Assembly: GCF_014645515.1 (NCBI RefSeq)
Contig: NZ_BMLW01000012.1
Location: forward strand, 139,529-203,528
DNA length: 64,000 bases
Reading direction: 5' to 3'
DNA from: Oceanobacillus neutriphilus
GTDB taxonomy: Bacteria > Bacillota > Bacilli > Bacillales > Amphibacillaceae
The position numbers and the translations under genes were made by a program. The notes beneath the pieces are model-generated. The model was given only the letters and a program-made list of their open reading frames with translations. It searched no databases and was not told the DNA's origin. Below, piece after piece: positions 45,661 through 54,792 of this stretch. Position 1 is the first letter of the stretch. Every line of letters starts with the position of its first letter.

Positions 45661-46102
45661 ATGCAGATTTATGATATTCTTCCTGACCTATCCAAAATTA
45701 AACCCTTGCCCGGCAGCAACCAGTCTCTTTTATTATCAAGCGGAAGACCAATTCTTGTTATTTTTTGGTCTGTAAGCTGTTCATCCTGCAGTAATTTTTT
45801 GAAACAGCTGGCTGAGGTTCCGGAAATTAAGTCAAAGAAAGTTGTTCCCATTTTAATTCATATATATTTAGATAGAGAACAGGTAAGCTTATCGACAATA
45901 AAAAAATAAGCTGGATCAGCTGCACTTTGATGCAGTTTCCTTAAATGATATAGATGACCGGCTGTCAACCACATTTCAATTCCGTTATGTACCAGCGTTA
46001 TATTTATTTGATAAACAGGAGAGGCTTCGGTTTAAACAAAGCGGAAAATCTTCTACAAATTTGATGGAACAGCGTTTAAAGCGTTTATTAAACGAAAAGT
46101 AA
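45661..46102 (+). pseudogene. ykuV: YkuV-type thiol-disulfide oxidoreductase, frameshifted in an A7 run
   Basis: Thioredoxin-fold protein with FWSVSCSSCSNF (about 34-45), the CxxC active site also seen in B. subtilis YkuV, which likewise lies near dapHL. The frame opens at the ATG at 45661 (AAGGAG upstream) and stops at 45907-45909 right after a run of seven A (45900-45906). Removing one A continues the protein as KLDQLHFDAVSLNDIDDRLS, YVPALYLFDKQERLRF and LLNEK, ending at 46102 with about 146 residues, the YkuV length. The active site lies before the break and the C-terminal half beyond it. Error, true mutation or slippage in the A-run are all possible. Confidence 0.8.
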
Positions 46103-46340
46103 GTAGTAATCCCTCTGTTCTTTATAGAATGGAGTTTTTTTATTGTGACAGTAAAAAAGTTTCAAGGACAATAAACGAATTATTCAGAACAATATGCGGC
46201 AATTCATTCCCTTAAATAGGTATTTTGATGGAAAAAAACTTTTTTAAAATAATTTTCAAAAAAATAGCACAAAACAGTAGAAATTTATTTCGGAAACCGT
46301 TATATTAGTTATTACGGAAAAGTGAAAGGAGGAATAAATT

Positions 46341-48089
46341 TTGAATATTTTTAAAAAATTAAAGCGATTTTATTGGCCTTATAAGAAATACTTTATTTGG
46401 TCAATTATTGGTATGCTTATCGTGACAGTTATTACAGTCGTTTATCCAATTATACTTCAAATTACAATTGATGAAGTAGTTGCTGAACAGAGATATGGAT
46501 TGATACCTTATATCTGTGGCGCCTTTTTAGGGTTAATGATGATAAAAGGGGTGTCTACTTTTTTCTTTCAGTATCTGGGCGATATATTTGGGATGACTGC
46601 TGTATATAAGCTGCGTGAATCATTATATGATAAGCTGCAGGCGCTTGCATTTAAGTACTATGATAATGCAAAAACAGGAGATATTATGTCCCGGCTGACT
46701 GCAGATGTGGAAGGGTTCCGTTTCTTTCTCTCTGTCGGTTTTGCAGAATTGATCCGAGTTGTTTCTTTGATGCTGATAAGTATTTCAGTTATGTTTTATT
46801 ATTCTATTCCTCTAGCACTTATAACAATGGCTGCAATGCCGTTTCTGGCATTTGTTGTTTATAAATTTGATAAACAGGTTCATCCAGCCTTCCGAAGCAT
46901 CAGACGTTCCTTTGGCAGATTAAACACAAGGGTACAGGAGAACATAAGCGGGATGAACACAGTGAAGTCATTATCAAGAGAAGATTTCGAGATTGGCAGA
47001 TTTTCTACTAGTAATGATAATTATCGGCAAAAATATTTGTATACTTCAAGTCTATGGGCGAAGTATTTCCCGGTAATGGAATTTATCGGGAATGTTAGTG
47101 CGGTGGTTTTATTAGCGTTCGGTGGTTTTTTTGTAATAAACGGCTCCATGACGACAGGAGAATTAATGGCATTTTTCAGTTTAGTCTGGTTCATCATGGG
47201 ACCGCTTATGAACTTAGGATTTATCATTAATCAATTTTCTCAGGCAAAAGCATCCGGAGAACGGCTGCTGGAGATTCTGGAAGCACATGAAGACATCGAA
47301 GAAAAGTCTGATGCCATAGATACGGAGATTCAAGGTCATGTAACATTTAAGGATGTGACGCTAACGTATATTGAAGATGATGATGAAGCATTAAAACATA
47401 TCAGCTTCGATGCTCCGCCTGGCAAAACGATTGGTTTAATCGGTGCAACTGGCTCTGGGAAAACAAGTATTACACAGCTGCTTACAAGGTTTTATGAGCC
47501 GGAGGAGGGGGAAGTTCTGATCGATGGGCGCCCTGTTTCAGACTATAAGCTGAAAAGCCTCCGCAGCCAAATCGGATTTGTTCTTCAGGAGCCATTCCTG
47601 TTTTCAACAACGATTAAAGAAAATATTTCTTACGGTACGCCTGGAATTAAAGAAGAAGAAATTATAGCGGCAGCAAAAATGGCGCAAGCACATGATTTTA
47701 TCATGGAGCTTCCAAACGGATATGATACGCTTCTGGGAGAGAGAGGAATGGGGCTGTCTGGCGGGCAGAAACAGCGGATAGCAATTGCCCGAGCAATTTG
47801 TATCGACCCTAGTATTCTCGTTCTGGATGATGCTACATCTGCTGTTGATATGCAAACAGAGCATAAAATCCAAAAGGCTCTGCGGGAAGTGATGAAAAAC
47901 AGAACATCCTTTATTATTGCACACCGTATTTCCTCTTTAAAGCATGCAGATGAGATTTTAGTGCTGGAGGACGGGGAAATTGTCGAACGGGGTACACATG
48001 ATTTCTTATTAAAAAATAATGGACCTTATGAACGTATTTACAATATCCAATATCAGGACCGCGAGGAAATTATGAGCGTGGTTAACTAA
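46341..48089 (+). CDS. yknU: ABC exporter half, degenerate catalytic site (YknU-type)
   Basis: 582 residues, TTG start at 46341 after AAAGGAGG. Six membrane helices (about 15-305) precede the nucleotide-binding domain: Walker A GATGSGKTS (about 371), Q-loop, signature LSGGQKQR and Walker B ILVLDDATSAV with Asp in place of the catalytic Glu, then IAHR. Such a half pairs with a canonical partner in heterodimeric exporters (BmrCD, TM287/288). The second half follows after 16 bp. Multidrug or peptide export is the family role. Gene order with ktrC and rnjA fits YknU; YfiB-type is the alternative. Confidence 0.88.
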   Translation: MNIFKKLKRFYWPYKKYFIWSIIGMLIVTVITVVYPIILQITIDEVVAEQRYGLIPYICGAFLGLMMIKGVSTFFFQYLGDIFGMTAVYKLRESLYDKLQALAFKYYDNAKTGDIMSRLTADVEGFRFFLSVGFAELIRVVSLMLISISVMFYYSIPLALITMAAMPFLAFVVYKFDKQVHPAFRSIRRSFGRLNTRVQENISGMNTVKSLSREDFEIGRFSTSNDNYRQKYLYTSSLWAKYFPVMEFIGNVSAVVLLAFGGFFVINGSMTTGELMAFFSLVWFIMGPLMNLGFIINQFSQAKASGERLLEILEAHEDIEEKSDAIDTEIQGHVTFKDVTLTYIEDDDEALKHISFDAPPGKTIGLIGATGSGKTSITQLLTRFYEPEEGEVLIDGRPVSDYKLKSLRSQIGFVLQEPFLFSTTIKENISYGTPGIKEEEIIAAAKMAQAHDFIMELPNGYDTLLGERGMGLSGGQKQRIAIARAICIDPSILVLDDATSAVDMQTEHKIQKALREVMKNRTSFIIAHRISSLKHADEILVLEDGEIVERGTHDFLLKNNGPYERIYNIQYQDREEIMSVVN

Positions 48090-48105
48090 AGGGAGGTGCG
48101 AAATT

Positions 48106-49935
48106 TTGGCGAAAGTAAAAGAAGCTAAAAAACAAAGTAATCATTTGGAACGTTTTCAATATACGATAGACCAGGCAATTGAGAAGCCGTTTAACTGGAA
48201 ACAGATGTGGAGATTACTTCAGTTTTTAAAGCCATATTCAAAAACATATCTGCCGGGGGCAATTATAGCGATGGTTATTGCTACCGCTGTCCGGTTAGCC
48301 ATACCTATTTTAATTGGTAAAGTAGCTGTAGATATAGCGATTTCACGCAGTGATACAAATCTTCTGATCTATCTGGTTGTAGGTATTGCTATTCTTTATA
48401 TGATCAGTTTTGTTGCCAATCGCTTTCGGATAAAATGGGTTAATATCCTGGGGCAAAATGTTATTTATGATTTAAGACAAAAGTTATTTTCCCATGTACA
48501 GAGACTTTCACACCGTTTTTTTGATACTCGTTCAGCGGGATCAATACTTGTACGGATTTTAAATGATATCAACTCTTTGCAAGAATTGTTTACAAATGGA
48601 ATTATTAATCTACTGATGGATATTTTAATGTTAAGTGGAATTATTGTTATTCTTTTCATCATGAGTCCGCCTTTAGCATTGGCTGTCGTCATCGTTATTC
48701 CGCTGATGTTTATTATATCTACTACATTAAGAAGGAAAATAAGACGTTCCTGGCAAATGGTCCGTCTGCAGCAATCCAGAATGAATTCGCATTTAAATGA
48801 AGGACTTCAAGGTATGCGCATTACCCAATCCTTCTCACAGGAAAAAGAAAATGCAGAATTCTTTGATGGAGTAAACAGCGGTTATTTTAACAGCTTCCGT
48901 GATGCAGCGAAGAAAAGTGCTTTTTTCAGACCGCTTGTGGATATTTGTGATGCAGCAGGAACCATTATATTAATCGCTTTTGGCTCTTATTTAATTCTAA
49001 ATGGAACGATTGAATTGGGAACATTTATTTCCTTCGCCTTTTTCTTAGGAATGTTCTGGGAGCCTATTTCCAGGCTTGGACAGATGTATAATCAGCTATT
49101 AATGGCAATGGCATCTTCAGAACGTATTTTTGAATTCTTAGATGAGCAGCCTAATGTCGCTGAAAAAGAAGATGCTTTTGAGATTGAAGAAATGGCAGGA
49201 AAAATTGAATTTGATGAAGTAGAATTTGCTTATAATGCAGATCGTTTAGCTTTAAAGAAAATTTCACTGGATATTCAGGCAGGGCAGACGATTGCTCTGG
49301 TCGGGCATACGGGAAGCGGTAAGTCTACCATTGCAAATCTGATCAGCCGTTTTTATGATCCTACATCTGGTGCAGTAAAAGTCGATGGTCATGATCTGCG
49401 TGATGTTACGCTGGACAGCCTAAGACAACGAATCAGTGTTGTTCTGCAGGATACGTTTATTTTTTCAGGAACGATCATGGAAAATATTCGTTTTGGGAGA
49501 CCGGATGCAACGGATGAAGAAGTAAAAGAAGCAGCAAAAGTTGTCGGAGCAGATAGTTTTATCAGCCGTTTAGCGAATGATTATGAGACAGAAGTAGAAG
49601 AGCGGGGAAATATTTTATCTGCTGGAGAAAGGCAATTATTATCCTTTGCAAGAGCACTGCTGGCAAATCCAAGTATTATTATATTGGATGAAGCAACAGC
49701 AAGCATTGACACAGAATCAGAAGTGAAAATCCAAAAGGCTTTGAAGCGTTTATTAAAAGGAAGAACATCCATTATTATTGCGCATCGTCTGTCCACTATT
49801 AGGGAAGCAGACTGTATCTATGTTCTGGAGCAAGGTAAGGTTTTAGAATATGGAAGCCATCAAGAGTTAATGCAGCAGCATGGAAAATATTATGATCTTG
49901 TAAAATCACAATTTACAATGCTGGATGCAATGTAG
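48106..49935 (+). CDS. yknV: ABC exporter half with canonical Walker B (YknV-type)
   Basis: 609 residues with a TTG start at 48106 after AAAGGGAGGTG. The 30-residue charged N-terminus is followed by six helices (about 45-335) and a nucleotide-binding domain: Walker A GHTGSGKST, a changed signature LSAGERQL (Ala instead of the second Gly), Walker B IIILDEATAS with the catalytic Glu, and IAHRLST. Thus this half supplies the Glu while the other supplies the canonical signature, giving one active and one degenerate site. It forms an operon with the preceding half and ends in a terminator. Confidence 0.88.
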   Translation: MAKVKEAKKQSNHLERFQYTIDQAIEKPFNWKQMWRLLQFLKPYSKTYLPGAIIAMVIATAVRLAIPILIGKVAVDIAISRSDTNLLIYLVVGIAILYMISFVANRFRIKWVNILGQNVIYDLRQKLFSHVQRLSHRFFDTRSAGSILVRILNDINSLQELFTNGIINLLMDILMLSGIIVILFIMSPPLALAVVIVIPLMFIISTTLRRKIRRSWQMVRLQQSRMNSHLNEGLQGMRITQSFSQEKENAEFFDGVNSGYFNSFRDAAKKSAFFRPLVDICDAAGTIILIAFGSYLILNGTIELGTFISFAFFLGMFWEPISRLGQMYNQLLMAMASSERIFEFLDEQPNVAEKEDAFEIEEMAGKIEFDEVEFAYNADRLALKKISLDIQAGQTIALVGHTGSGKSTIANLISRFYDPTSGAVKVDGHDLRDVTLDSLRQRISVVLQDTFIFSGTIMENIRFGRPDATDEEVKEAAKVVGADSFISRLANDYETEVEERGNILSAGERQLLSFARALLANPSIIILDEATASIDTESEVKIQKALKRLLKGRTSIIIAHRLSTIREADCIYVLEQGKVLEYGSHQELMQQHGKYYDLVKSQFTMLDAM

Positions 49936-49937
49936 TA

Positions 49938-49982
49938 AAGAAAAGGGGAGCAGTTGATTATAAACTGGCTCCCTTTCTTTTA
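49938..49982 (+). terminator. Terminator of the ABC exporter operon
   Basis: AAAGGGGAGC-AGTT pairs with AACTG-GCTCCCTTT around GATTATA, followed by CTTTTAA. Confidence 0.8.
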
Positions 49983-50111
49983 ACTTTATTAAAACAGCCG
50001 AGAAGACTCCCTCTTCAAGCGCTTGAAGGCTTTAATCAAAGTGATAAAGGGGAGATGAATCGCCTGCCGACAAGAGATTGCTTTTTGATCAGTAACTATT
50101 CATAAATAAAT

Positions 50112-50150
50112 AGAACGAACGTTCCTTTTCGGTCCTTCTTCTGATATAAT
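50112..50150 (+). promoter_or_regulatory. Orphan LexA-box promoter
   Basis: AGAACGAACGTTCC (50112-50125) matches the Bacillus LexA/DinR box CGAACRNRYGTTYC at 13 of 14 positions. A perfect TATAAT with extended TG follows at 50145-50150 (TG at 50142-50143). The operator overlaps the expected -35. No SOS gene follows: within 10 bp comes a ribosome-binding-like AGAGGTAAGGG (50160s) and then the IS605-type relic. Confidence 0.6.
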
Positions 50151-50159
50151 AGAAAGAAA

Positions 50160-50290
50160 GAGGTAAGGGACCATTGCAATTAACCGCAGGGGCTGCGGGG
50201 ATAGCCTGATCCATAACTGACCAATGGGTCGGTGTTCTTAGGAATCTCCCGCTTCAAGCAACCAATAAGGTTGATAAGTGGGGGTAGTTC
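50160..50290 (+). mobile_element. IS200/IS605-type right-end relic with tnpB tail and omega-RNA-like segment
   Basis: A frame reads NRRGCGDSLIHN-stop (about 50178-50216); the CGD motif before a stop resembles TnpB C-termini. It is followed by a CTGACC/GGGTCGG hairpin, the branched hairpin CTCCCGCTT(CAACC/GGTTG)AAGTGGGG at about 50245-50284, and GTAGTTCAA. This order (tnpB end, structured segment, subterminal hairpin, TTCAA) is that of right ends of IS605/TnpB elements, the part that encodes the omega RNA. The rest of tnpB and tnpA are absent. A possible second hairpin with CTCCCTCTT/AAAGGGGAG lies at 50007-50053. A c-di-AMP riboswitch was considered and not supported. Confidence 0.5.
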
Positions 50291-50326
50291 AAGTTAATAT
50301 AAAGAGCAGAAGAATGGAGGTTTCTT

Positions 50327-50989
50327 ATGAAAAAGGATTTTGCAGTTATTGGGCTGGGCAGATTTGGAGGCAGCATTTGTAAAGAGCTGAGCGATAAAGG
50401 AATGCATGTTCTGGCTATTGATTCTGATGAAGCTAAAGTGAATGAATATAAAAATATTGCATATCATTCCGTTGTACTGGATGCAACCGATGAAGATGCC
50501 TTGAAAGAAATTGGAATTACAAATTTTGATCATGTTATCGTCGCTATCGGTGAAAATATACAAGCAAGTATTCTGACAGCCGTTATATTAACTGATTTGG
50601 ATATAAAAAGAATTACTGTCAAAGCACAGAATGATTATCATGATAAAATATTAAACCGGATTGGGGTCCATCATGTTGTTCACCCGGAACGGGATATGGG
50701 AAAAAGGTTAGCGCACAGCTTTATTTCGAATAATATCTTAGAGTATCTGGAGCTTTCCAATGAGTATAGTATTGTAGAGGTTATTGCCGGCAGGAAAATG
50801 ATTGGAAAGACTTTAATCTCACTCGACGTCCGGGCGAAGTTTGGGTGTAATATTGTTGCAATAAAGAGTGGATCGGAAATTGATGTCTCCCCTGAAGCGG
50901 ACAAGCCTTTAAAAGAAGGGGATATACTTATTATTATAGGAGCAGATCATGATATTAACAGGTTTGAAAAAGCCTTGATTTTTGACTGA
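50327..50989 (+). CDS. ktrC: KtrC/KtrA-type RCK regulatory subunit
   Basis: 220 residues. A Rossmann RCK_N domain opens with FAVIGLGRFGGSICKEL (about 5-21), binding ATP/ADP; the C-terminal RCK_C domain (about 135-220) is where c-di-AMP binds in KtrA/KtrC. It gates the membrane K+ channel, here most likely the KtrB/D-family protein at 34.0-35.4 kb. The position between the yknUV-type genes and rnjA matches ykqB (ktrC) in B. subtilis. The ATG follows AATGGAGG. Its promoter is not clear, since the LexA-type promoter and relic lie directly upstream. Confidence 0.93.
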   Translation: MKKDFAVIGLGRFGGSICKELSDKGMHVLAIDSDEAKVNEYKNIAYHSVVLDATDEDALKEIGITNFDHVIVAIGENIQASILTAVILTDLDIKRITVKAQNDYHDKILNRIGVHHVVHPERDMGKRLAHSFISNNILEYLELSNEYSIVEVIAGRKMIGKTLISLDVRAKFGCNIVAIKSGSEIDVSPEADKPLKEGDILIIIGADHDINRFEKALIFD

Positions 50990-50993
50990 AAAT

Positions 50994-51029
50994 AAAAGAA
51001 CCTTCCATTAGTGAAAGGTTCTTTTATTT
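50994..51029. terminator. Terminator after ktrC
   Basis: AAAAGAACCTT and AAGGTTCTTTT pair around CCATTAGTGA and run into ATTTTAAT. It may serve the convergent methyltransferase gene as well. Confidence 0.85.
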
Positions 51030-51074
51030 TAATTCATTTTAGAGGGAAAAGCTCCAGATATGTACTTAAAAAAA

Positions 51075-51689
51075 TTAACTGCTCAGGCGGTAGATAACGA
51101 TTCGTTCATCTGGATTAAGCCAATAAGCTTTTAGTTTTATCTCCATGAATAAATCAAATGGACTGTAGTAATCAAGAAATTGAATGTAACTTTCGTGCGG
51201 ATAATATAAGATAATATCCACCTCTCTTGGGATATTCTCCACAGATTTTTGGATGTTAGAGACAATATGCTTAAAAATTTGCACAGAAAAAGGATTAAAA
51301 AAGTAAAACCGGTTATCTTGAGGTTTAATTTGATATTCTTCTGCTAAACAACAGATAAATTGAATTTCAGACCCGCCGCTTTCAGGATTTACTAATTGCT
51401 TATATGCTTGTAAATTATGCTCGGCATCATTAAAAAAATCTGAATCCATTTCAATTCCAGTAACAGATAGATGCTGAAAAAAATGAAGATAAAAAGGTAA
51501 ACGTCCTTTTCCGCAGCCAAAATCAATAACAGTGTCCTGTTTGTCAAAAGTATAAGATACCGTCAACCTTTCCAGAGCACTATATGGGGTAGGTTCATAA
51601 GGGTTGTAGTGATGTGATTCAGGGTATATCGTTTTTTTATTCTCCATGGTATGGATATTTAACAGCTTATCATAATATTTATCTTTCAT
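51075..51689 (-). CDS. SAM-dependent methyltransferase (class I)
   Basis: 204 residues. Motif I is VIDFGCGKGRLPFYLH (about 55-70), with the acidic residue of motif II in VTGIEMDSDFF (about 78-88). The C-terminal part includes FFNPFSVQIFKHI. The acceptor is unknown; no rRNA- or protein-specific motif is visible. The start at 51689 could instead be the internal ATG at residue 15. It converges on ktrC and lies downstream of rnjA on the same strand, but a terminator separates them. Confidence 0.83.
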   Translation of the reverse strand: MKDKYYDKLLNIHTMENKKTIYPESHHYNPYEPTPYSALERLTVSYTFDKQDTVIDFGCGKGRLPFYLHFFQHLSVTGIEMDSDFFNDAEHNLQAYKQLVNPESGGSEIQFICCLAEEYQIKPQDNRFYFFNPFSVQIFKHIVSNIQKSVENIPREVDIILYYPHESYIQFLDYYSPFDLFMEIKLKAYWLNPDERIVIYRLSS

Positions 51690-51739
51690 TACCTGTACCT
51701 CTTTCTAAAATAGACAACAGTGTTTGAATCATTTAAAGA

Positions 51740-51782
51740 AAGCTTCATTCACCTCTTAGTTTGCTTGAGGTGAATGAAGCTT
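51740..51782 (-). terminator. Terminator of rpoY-rnjA
   Basis: AAGCTTCATTCACCTC (51740-51755) and its complement (51767-51782) make a perfect 16-bp stem. Minus-strand transcripts run on into TTCTTT, so the T-run is short. Confidence 0.75.
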
Positions 51783-51789
51783 TTGTTCT

Positions 51790-53457
51790 TTAAATTTCCA
51801 TGATGATTGGCAATACCATTGGACGACGCTTTGTTTTCTCATATAGGAACGGAGCAATCGTATCTGTAATTTCATTTTTAATTTCAGACCATTGTGTTGT
51901 CCGGCGTTCCATTACTTTTTCCAAATGCTTGGCAACAAGCTTTTGTGCATCGTTGATAAGGTCTTCTGATTCACGCATATAAACAAAGCCGCGGGAAATG
52001 ATATCTGGACCTGCTTCAATTTTAAATTCTTTCATGTTAATACTTACGACGACAATAACTAATCCTTCTTCAGAAAGAATGCGACGGTCTCTCAGAACAA
52101 TATTTCCAATATCGCCAATGCCGCTTCCATCTACATAGATGGAGCCGGATGGAATCTTACCTGCGATGGAAGCTTGTTCTTTTCCAAGAGCCAGTACGTC
52201 ACCATTATCCATGATGAATGAATGGTTTTCTTCCACCCCGCATAATTCAGCCAGTTTCGTATGTTCTTTTAACATACGGTATTCGCCGTGAATTGGCATG
52301 AAATATTTTGGTTTAATTAAGCGCAGCATCAGCTTTTGCTCTTCCTGACTTCCGTGACCAGAAGTGTGAATATTACTCAGTTTTCCATGAATAACATCTG
52401 CTCCTGCACGATACAGCTTATTAATTGTTCTGCTTACACTGACAGTATTTCCAGGGATTGGTGATGATGAAAATACAACCGTATCTCCAGGAATTAATTG
52501 AATTTGACGATGCGTTCCATTGGCAATCCGGGAAAGTGCTGCCATTGATTCGCCTTGTGAACCTGTACAGAGGATCGTTACTTCATTTGCCGGAAGACGA
52601 TTAATTTGGTTACCTTCAATAAACGTATCTTTTGGAGCTTGGATATAACCCAAATCCAGACCGATGTTTATTGCGGATTCCATACTTCTTCCGAAGACAG
52701 CTACTTTACGGTTATGTTTAACAGCTGCTTCAACAACCTGCTGTAATCGATAGATATTAGACGCAAATGTAGCAAATATCAGTCTGCCATCAACACGGCT
52801 GAATATATCTTGGATGCTTTCGCCAACAACGCTTTCAGACATTGTAAATCCGGGCACTTCACTATTCGTACTATCGGATAGAAGGCATAATACCCCTTCT
52901 TCGCCAATTTGAGCCATTTTAGAAAGGTTTGCAGGTTCGCCGACAGGGGTAAAGTCAAATTTGAAATCACCTGTGTGCACAATATTTCCGGGCGGTGTTT
53001 TTACAACAACCCCAAATGAATCTGGAATACTGTGTGTCGTGCGGAAAAAGCTTACGGAAGTCTTACGGAATTTAATAACATCATCTTCTTGAATGGAAAT
53101 TAGCTTCGTGCTGCGTAATAAGCCGTGTTCTTCCAGTTTATTACGGATTAGACCGATTGCTAACTTTCCAGCATAAATTGGCACATTAATTTGTTTTAAT
53201 AAAAATGGGATTCCACCAATGTGATCTTCGTGACCGTGTGTTACAAAAAGACCTTTAATTTTATCTTGGTTTTGTACAAGATAGGTGTAGTCCGGGATAA
53301 CATAATCAATACCAAGAAGCTCATCCTCAGGGAATTTAATTCCTGCATCAATAAGGATGATTTCGTCTTGGAATTGAACTGCATACGTATTTTTGCCGAT
53401 TTCCCCAAGTCCGCCTAGGGCAAATACAGCAGTCTGATCATTTTTTACAAACTTCAT
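51790..53457 (-). CDS. rnjA: Ribonuclease J1
   Basis: 555 residues, exactly RNase J1 length. The metallo-beta-lactamase motif [10 protein letters not shown] (about 73-82) and further ligands HTGDFKFD and PIHGEYRML (about 368-376) are present, with the beta-CASP region (GSQGE, about 299) and a C-terminal domain. It is a 5'-3' exonuclease and endonuclease central to mRNA turnover and 16S rRNA maturation. rpoY ends only 2 bp before its start, the conserved rpoY-rnjA operon. Confidence 0.97.
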   Translation of the reverse strand: MKFVKNDQTAVFALGGLGEIGKNTYAVQFQDEIILIDAGIKFPEDELLGIDYVIPDYTYLVQNQDKIKGLFVTHGHEDHIGGIPFLLKQINVPIYAGKLAIGLIRNKLEEHGLLRSTKLISIQEDDVIKFRKTSVSFFRTTHSIPDSFGVVVKTPPGNIVHTGDFKFDFTPVGEPANLSKMAQIGEEGVLCLLSDSTNSEVPGFTMSESVVGESIQDIFSRVDGRLIFATFASNIYRLQQVVEAAVKHNRKVAVFGRSMESAINIGLDLGYIQAPKDTFIEGNQINRLPANEVTILCTGSQGESMAALSRIANGTHRQIQLIPGDTVVFSSSPIPGNTVSVSRTINKLYRAGADVIHGKLSNIHTSGHGSQEEQKLMLRLIKPKYFMPIHGEYRMLKEHTKLAELCGVEENHSFIMDNGDVLALGKEQASIAGKIPSGSIYVDGSGIGDIGNIVLRDRRILSEEGLVIVVVSINMKEFKIEAGPDIISRGFVYMRESEDLINDAQKLVAKHLEKVMERRTTQWSEIKNEITDTIAPFLYEKTKRRPMVLPIIMEI

Positions 53458-53459
53458 TG

Positions 53460-53669
53460 TTATACATTCTCCAATTCGAACTTGCCAGTACTTTTTTCGT
53501 ATTCGAGATGTGCCTCATCTAATACTTGAATGTACTCAATGTTAATATTACGGTCACTAATTTTTGATCTTGCTTCTCTTAAGGATTGCGCTTCTACATA
53601 AAGGCTCTCCGTGCGTTCTCTAACAGGCACTTGATTTAATGATGCCTGATATAATACTTTAAAAATCAT
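53460..53669 (-). CDS. rpoY: RNA polymerase epsilon subunit
   Basis: 69 residues matching the DUF1447/epsilon family (YkzG): MIFKVLYQ opening, [11 protein letters not shown], then a helical [11 protein letters not shown]. Epsilon binds the RNA polymerase beta' side in Firmicutes. The ATG at 53669 follows AAAGGAGAG. It sits immediately upstream of rnjA with a 2-bp gap, as in B. subtilis. Confidence 0.95.
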   Translation of the reverse strand: MIFKVLYQASLNQVPVRERTESLYVEAQSLREARSKISDRNINIEYIQVLDEAHLEYEKSTGKFELENV

Positions 53670-53812
53670 TTCATCTCTCCTTTAAAATTTAAAACTCTAT
53701 TACGTTAGGGTTATTATTTTGATGTGTTATATTCCGTTATAAAAGGTAAGTTTCCGTCAGCTCACCTGAAAAATGGCTTTTTACCGTTAAAAATTATTGT
53801 TTGGCGGTTTAA

Positions 53813-53899
53813 TTATTTATTAGTAGTTGGTACACGCCCCTCTTTGCCCAGTAAATCCTTTAAACGTTTTTTGAGTTTCTCTTTAAGACGTTTCAGCAT
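53813..53899 (-). CDS. 28-aa basic amphipathic peptide (putative)
   Basis: ATG at 53899 to TAA at 53813: MLKRLKEKLKKRLKDLLGKE then GRVPTTNK. The first 20 residues form an ideal amphipathic, strongly basic helix with Leu on one face, recalling small membrane-associated or toxin-like peptides. GGAAGGAG lies about 12 bases upstream, slightly far but strong. A TATACT at about 53970 is a possible -10. I do not recognise it. The remaining gap (53670-53812 and 53900-54023) holds no other gene I can support; rpoY's promoter must lie in it. Confidence 0.5.
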   Translation of the reverse strand: MLKRLKEKLKKRLKDLLGKEGRVPTTNK

Positions 53900-54023
53900 A
53901 AGGACTCACTTCTCCTTCCGATAATTTAGAAAAGCAAATTTAACCCTCTACCGTCCAATCCTCTTATCTATAGTATAGTACGAAATTGGAAAGAATTAAA
54001 TAAAAAACGATAAATAATTAGAA

Positions 54024-54072
54024 AAACTCGAGTTTACCTACTTTTTTTTGAGCGGATAAACTCGTTTTTTTT
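54024..54072 (-). terminator. Terminator of def (works on either strand)
   Basis: CGAGTTTA (54029-54036) and TAAACTCG (54057-54064) form the stem. Minus-strand transcripts reach AGTTTTTC; plus-strand ones TTTTTTTT. The def gene ends 136 bp away on the minus strand. Confidence 0.6.
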
Positions 54073-54207
54073 AAGGTCTTTCCTAGAAAGGCCGTGCTTT
54101 GACGTTATAAATAACAATCGTCTGATCGAATCGTATAAACTATTTCTATCATCGTCTAAATCAACAAAATTATACAGTTTTGAAAAGAAATATCACGCAG
54201 ACATGCG

Positions 54208-54759
54208 TCAATTTATCTCGATTGCATTATCCGGAATAGCGAAAGGATTGTCTTTATTAATCCGATCAAAGAACATAACACCTTGCAAATGATCGATTTC
54301 ATGCTGGAATACAACAGCCGGATAATTTTTCAGCCGGAGTTTCACAGGATTATCATTAATATCTGTTGCAGTTATTGTAATACGGGCATGTCTAGGAACA
54401 TATCCTTCTATAACACGATCAACAGATAAACACCCTTCTCCATTTTGTAAATATGACTGCTCTACAGAATGACTGATAATTTTAGGATTGGCTAATCCCA
54501 TGCTGTATTTTTTCCCTTTGCTATCTTCAAAGTGCAGTGCAATCAATTGCTTTTCTACACCAAGCTGTGGTGCTGCCAGACCTACGCCGGCTCTTAAGTT
54601 ATATTTTTCGGCAATTTCTTCATCTTGGCTGTTTTTTAAGAATTGAAGCATTTCTTCTAATAACTGTTTATCATCTCCTGATAATGGAACATCGACCTTT
54701 GCAGCTTTTTTAGTTAAAGAAGGGTGACCTTCTCTGACAATATCATTCATTGTTATCAT
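54208..54759 (-). CDS. def: Peptide deformylase
   Basis: 183 residues of the type-2 (Gram-positive) deformylase. Motif 1 [11 protein letters not shown] (about 57-67), motif 2 EGCLSVD (about 108-114) and motif 3 HEIDHLQG (about 151-158) supply the metal ligands Cys and two His and the catalytic Glu. It removes formyl groups from new proteins. I start at the ATG at 54759 behind AAAGGAG; the longer frame to 54807 would enter repeat copy B. Position corresponds to ykrB (defB) near pdhABCD. Confidence 0.95.
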   Translation of the reverse strand: MITMNDIVREGHPSLTKKAAKVDVPLSGDDKQLLEEMLQFLKNSQDEEIAEKYNLRAGVGLAAPQLGVEKQLIALHFEDSKGKKYSMGLANPKIISHSVEQSYLQNGEGCLSVDRVIEGYVPRHARITITATDINDNPVKLRLKNYPAVVFQHEIDHLQGVMFFDRINKDNPFAIPDNAIEIN

Positions 54760-54792
54760 GTTTATGACTCCTTTTATAGATTTATCTTTATA

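Noticed and set aside
50155..50300. c-di-AMP (ydaO) riboswitch upstream of ktrC
   Set aside because: Its position before a potassium gene made it attractive, but the conserved ydaO blocks are not present, and the CGD-stop frame plus the TTCAA hairpin fit an IS605-type end better.
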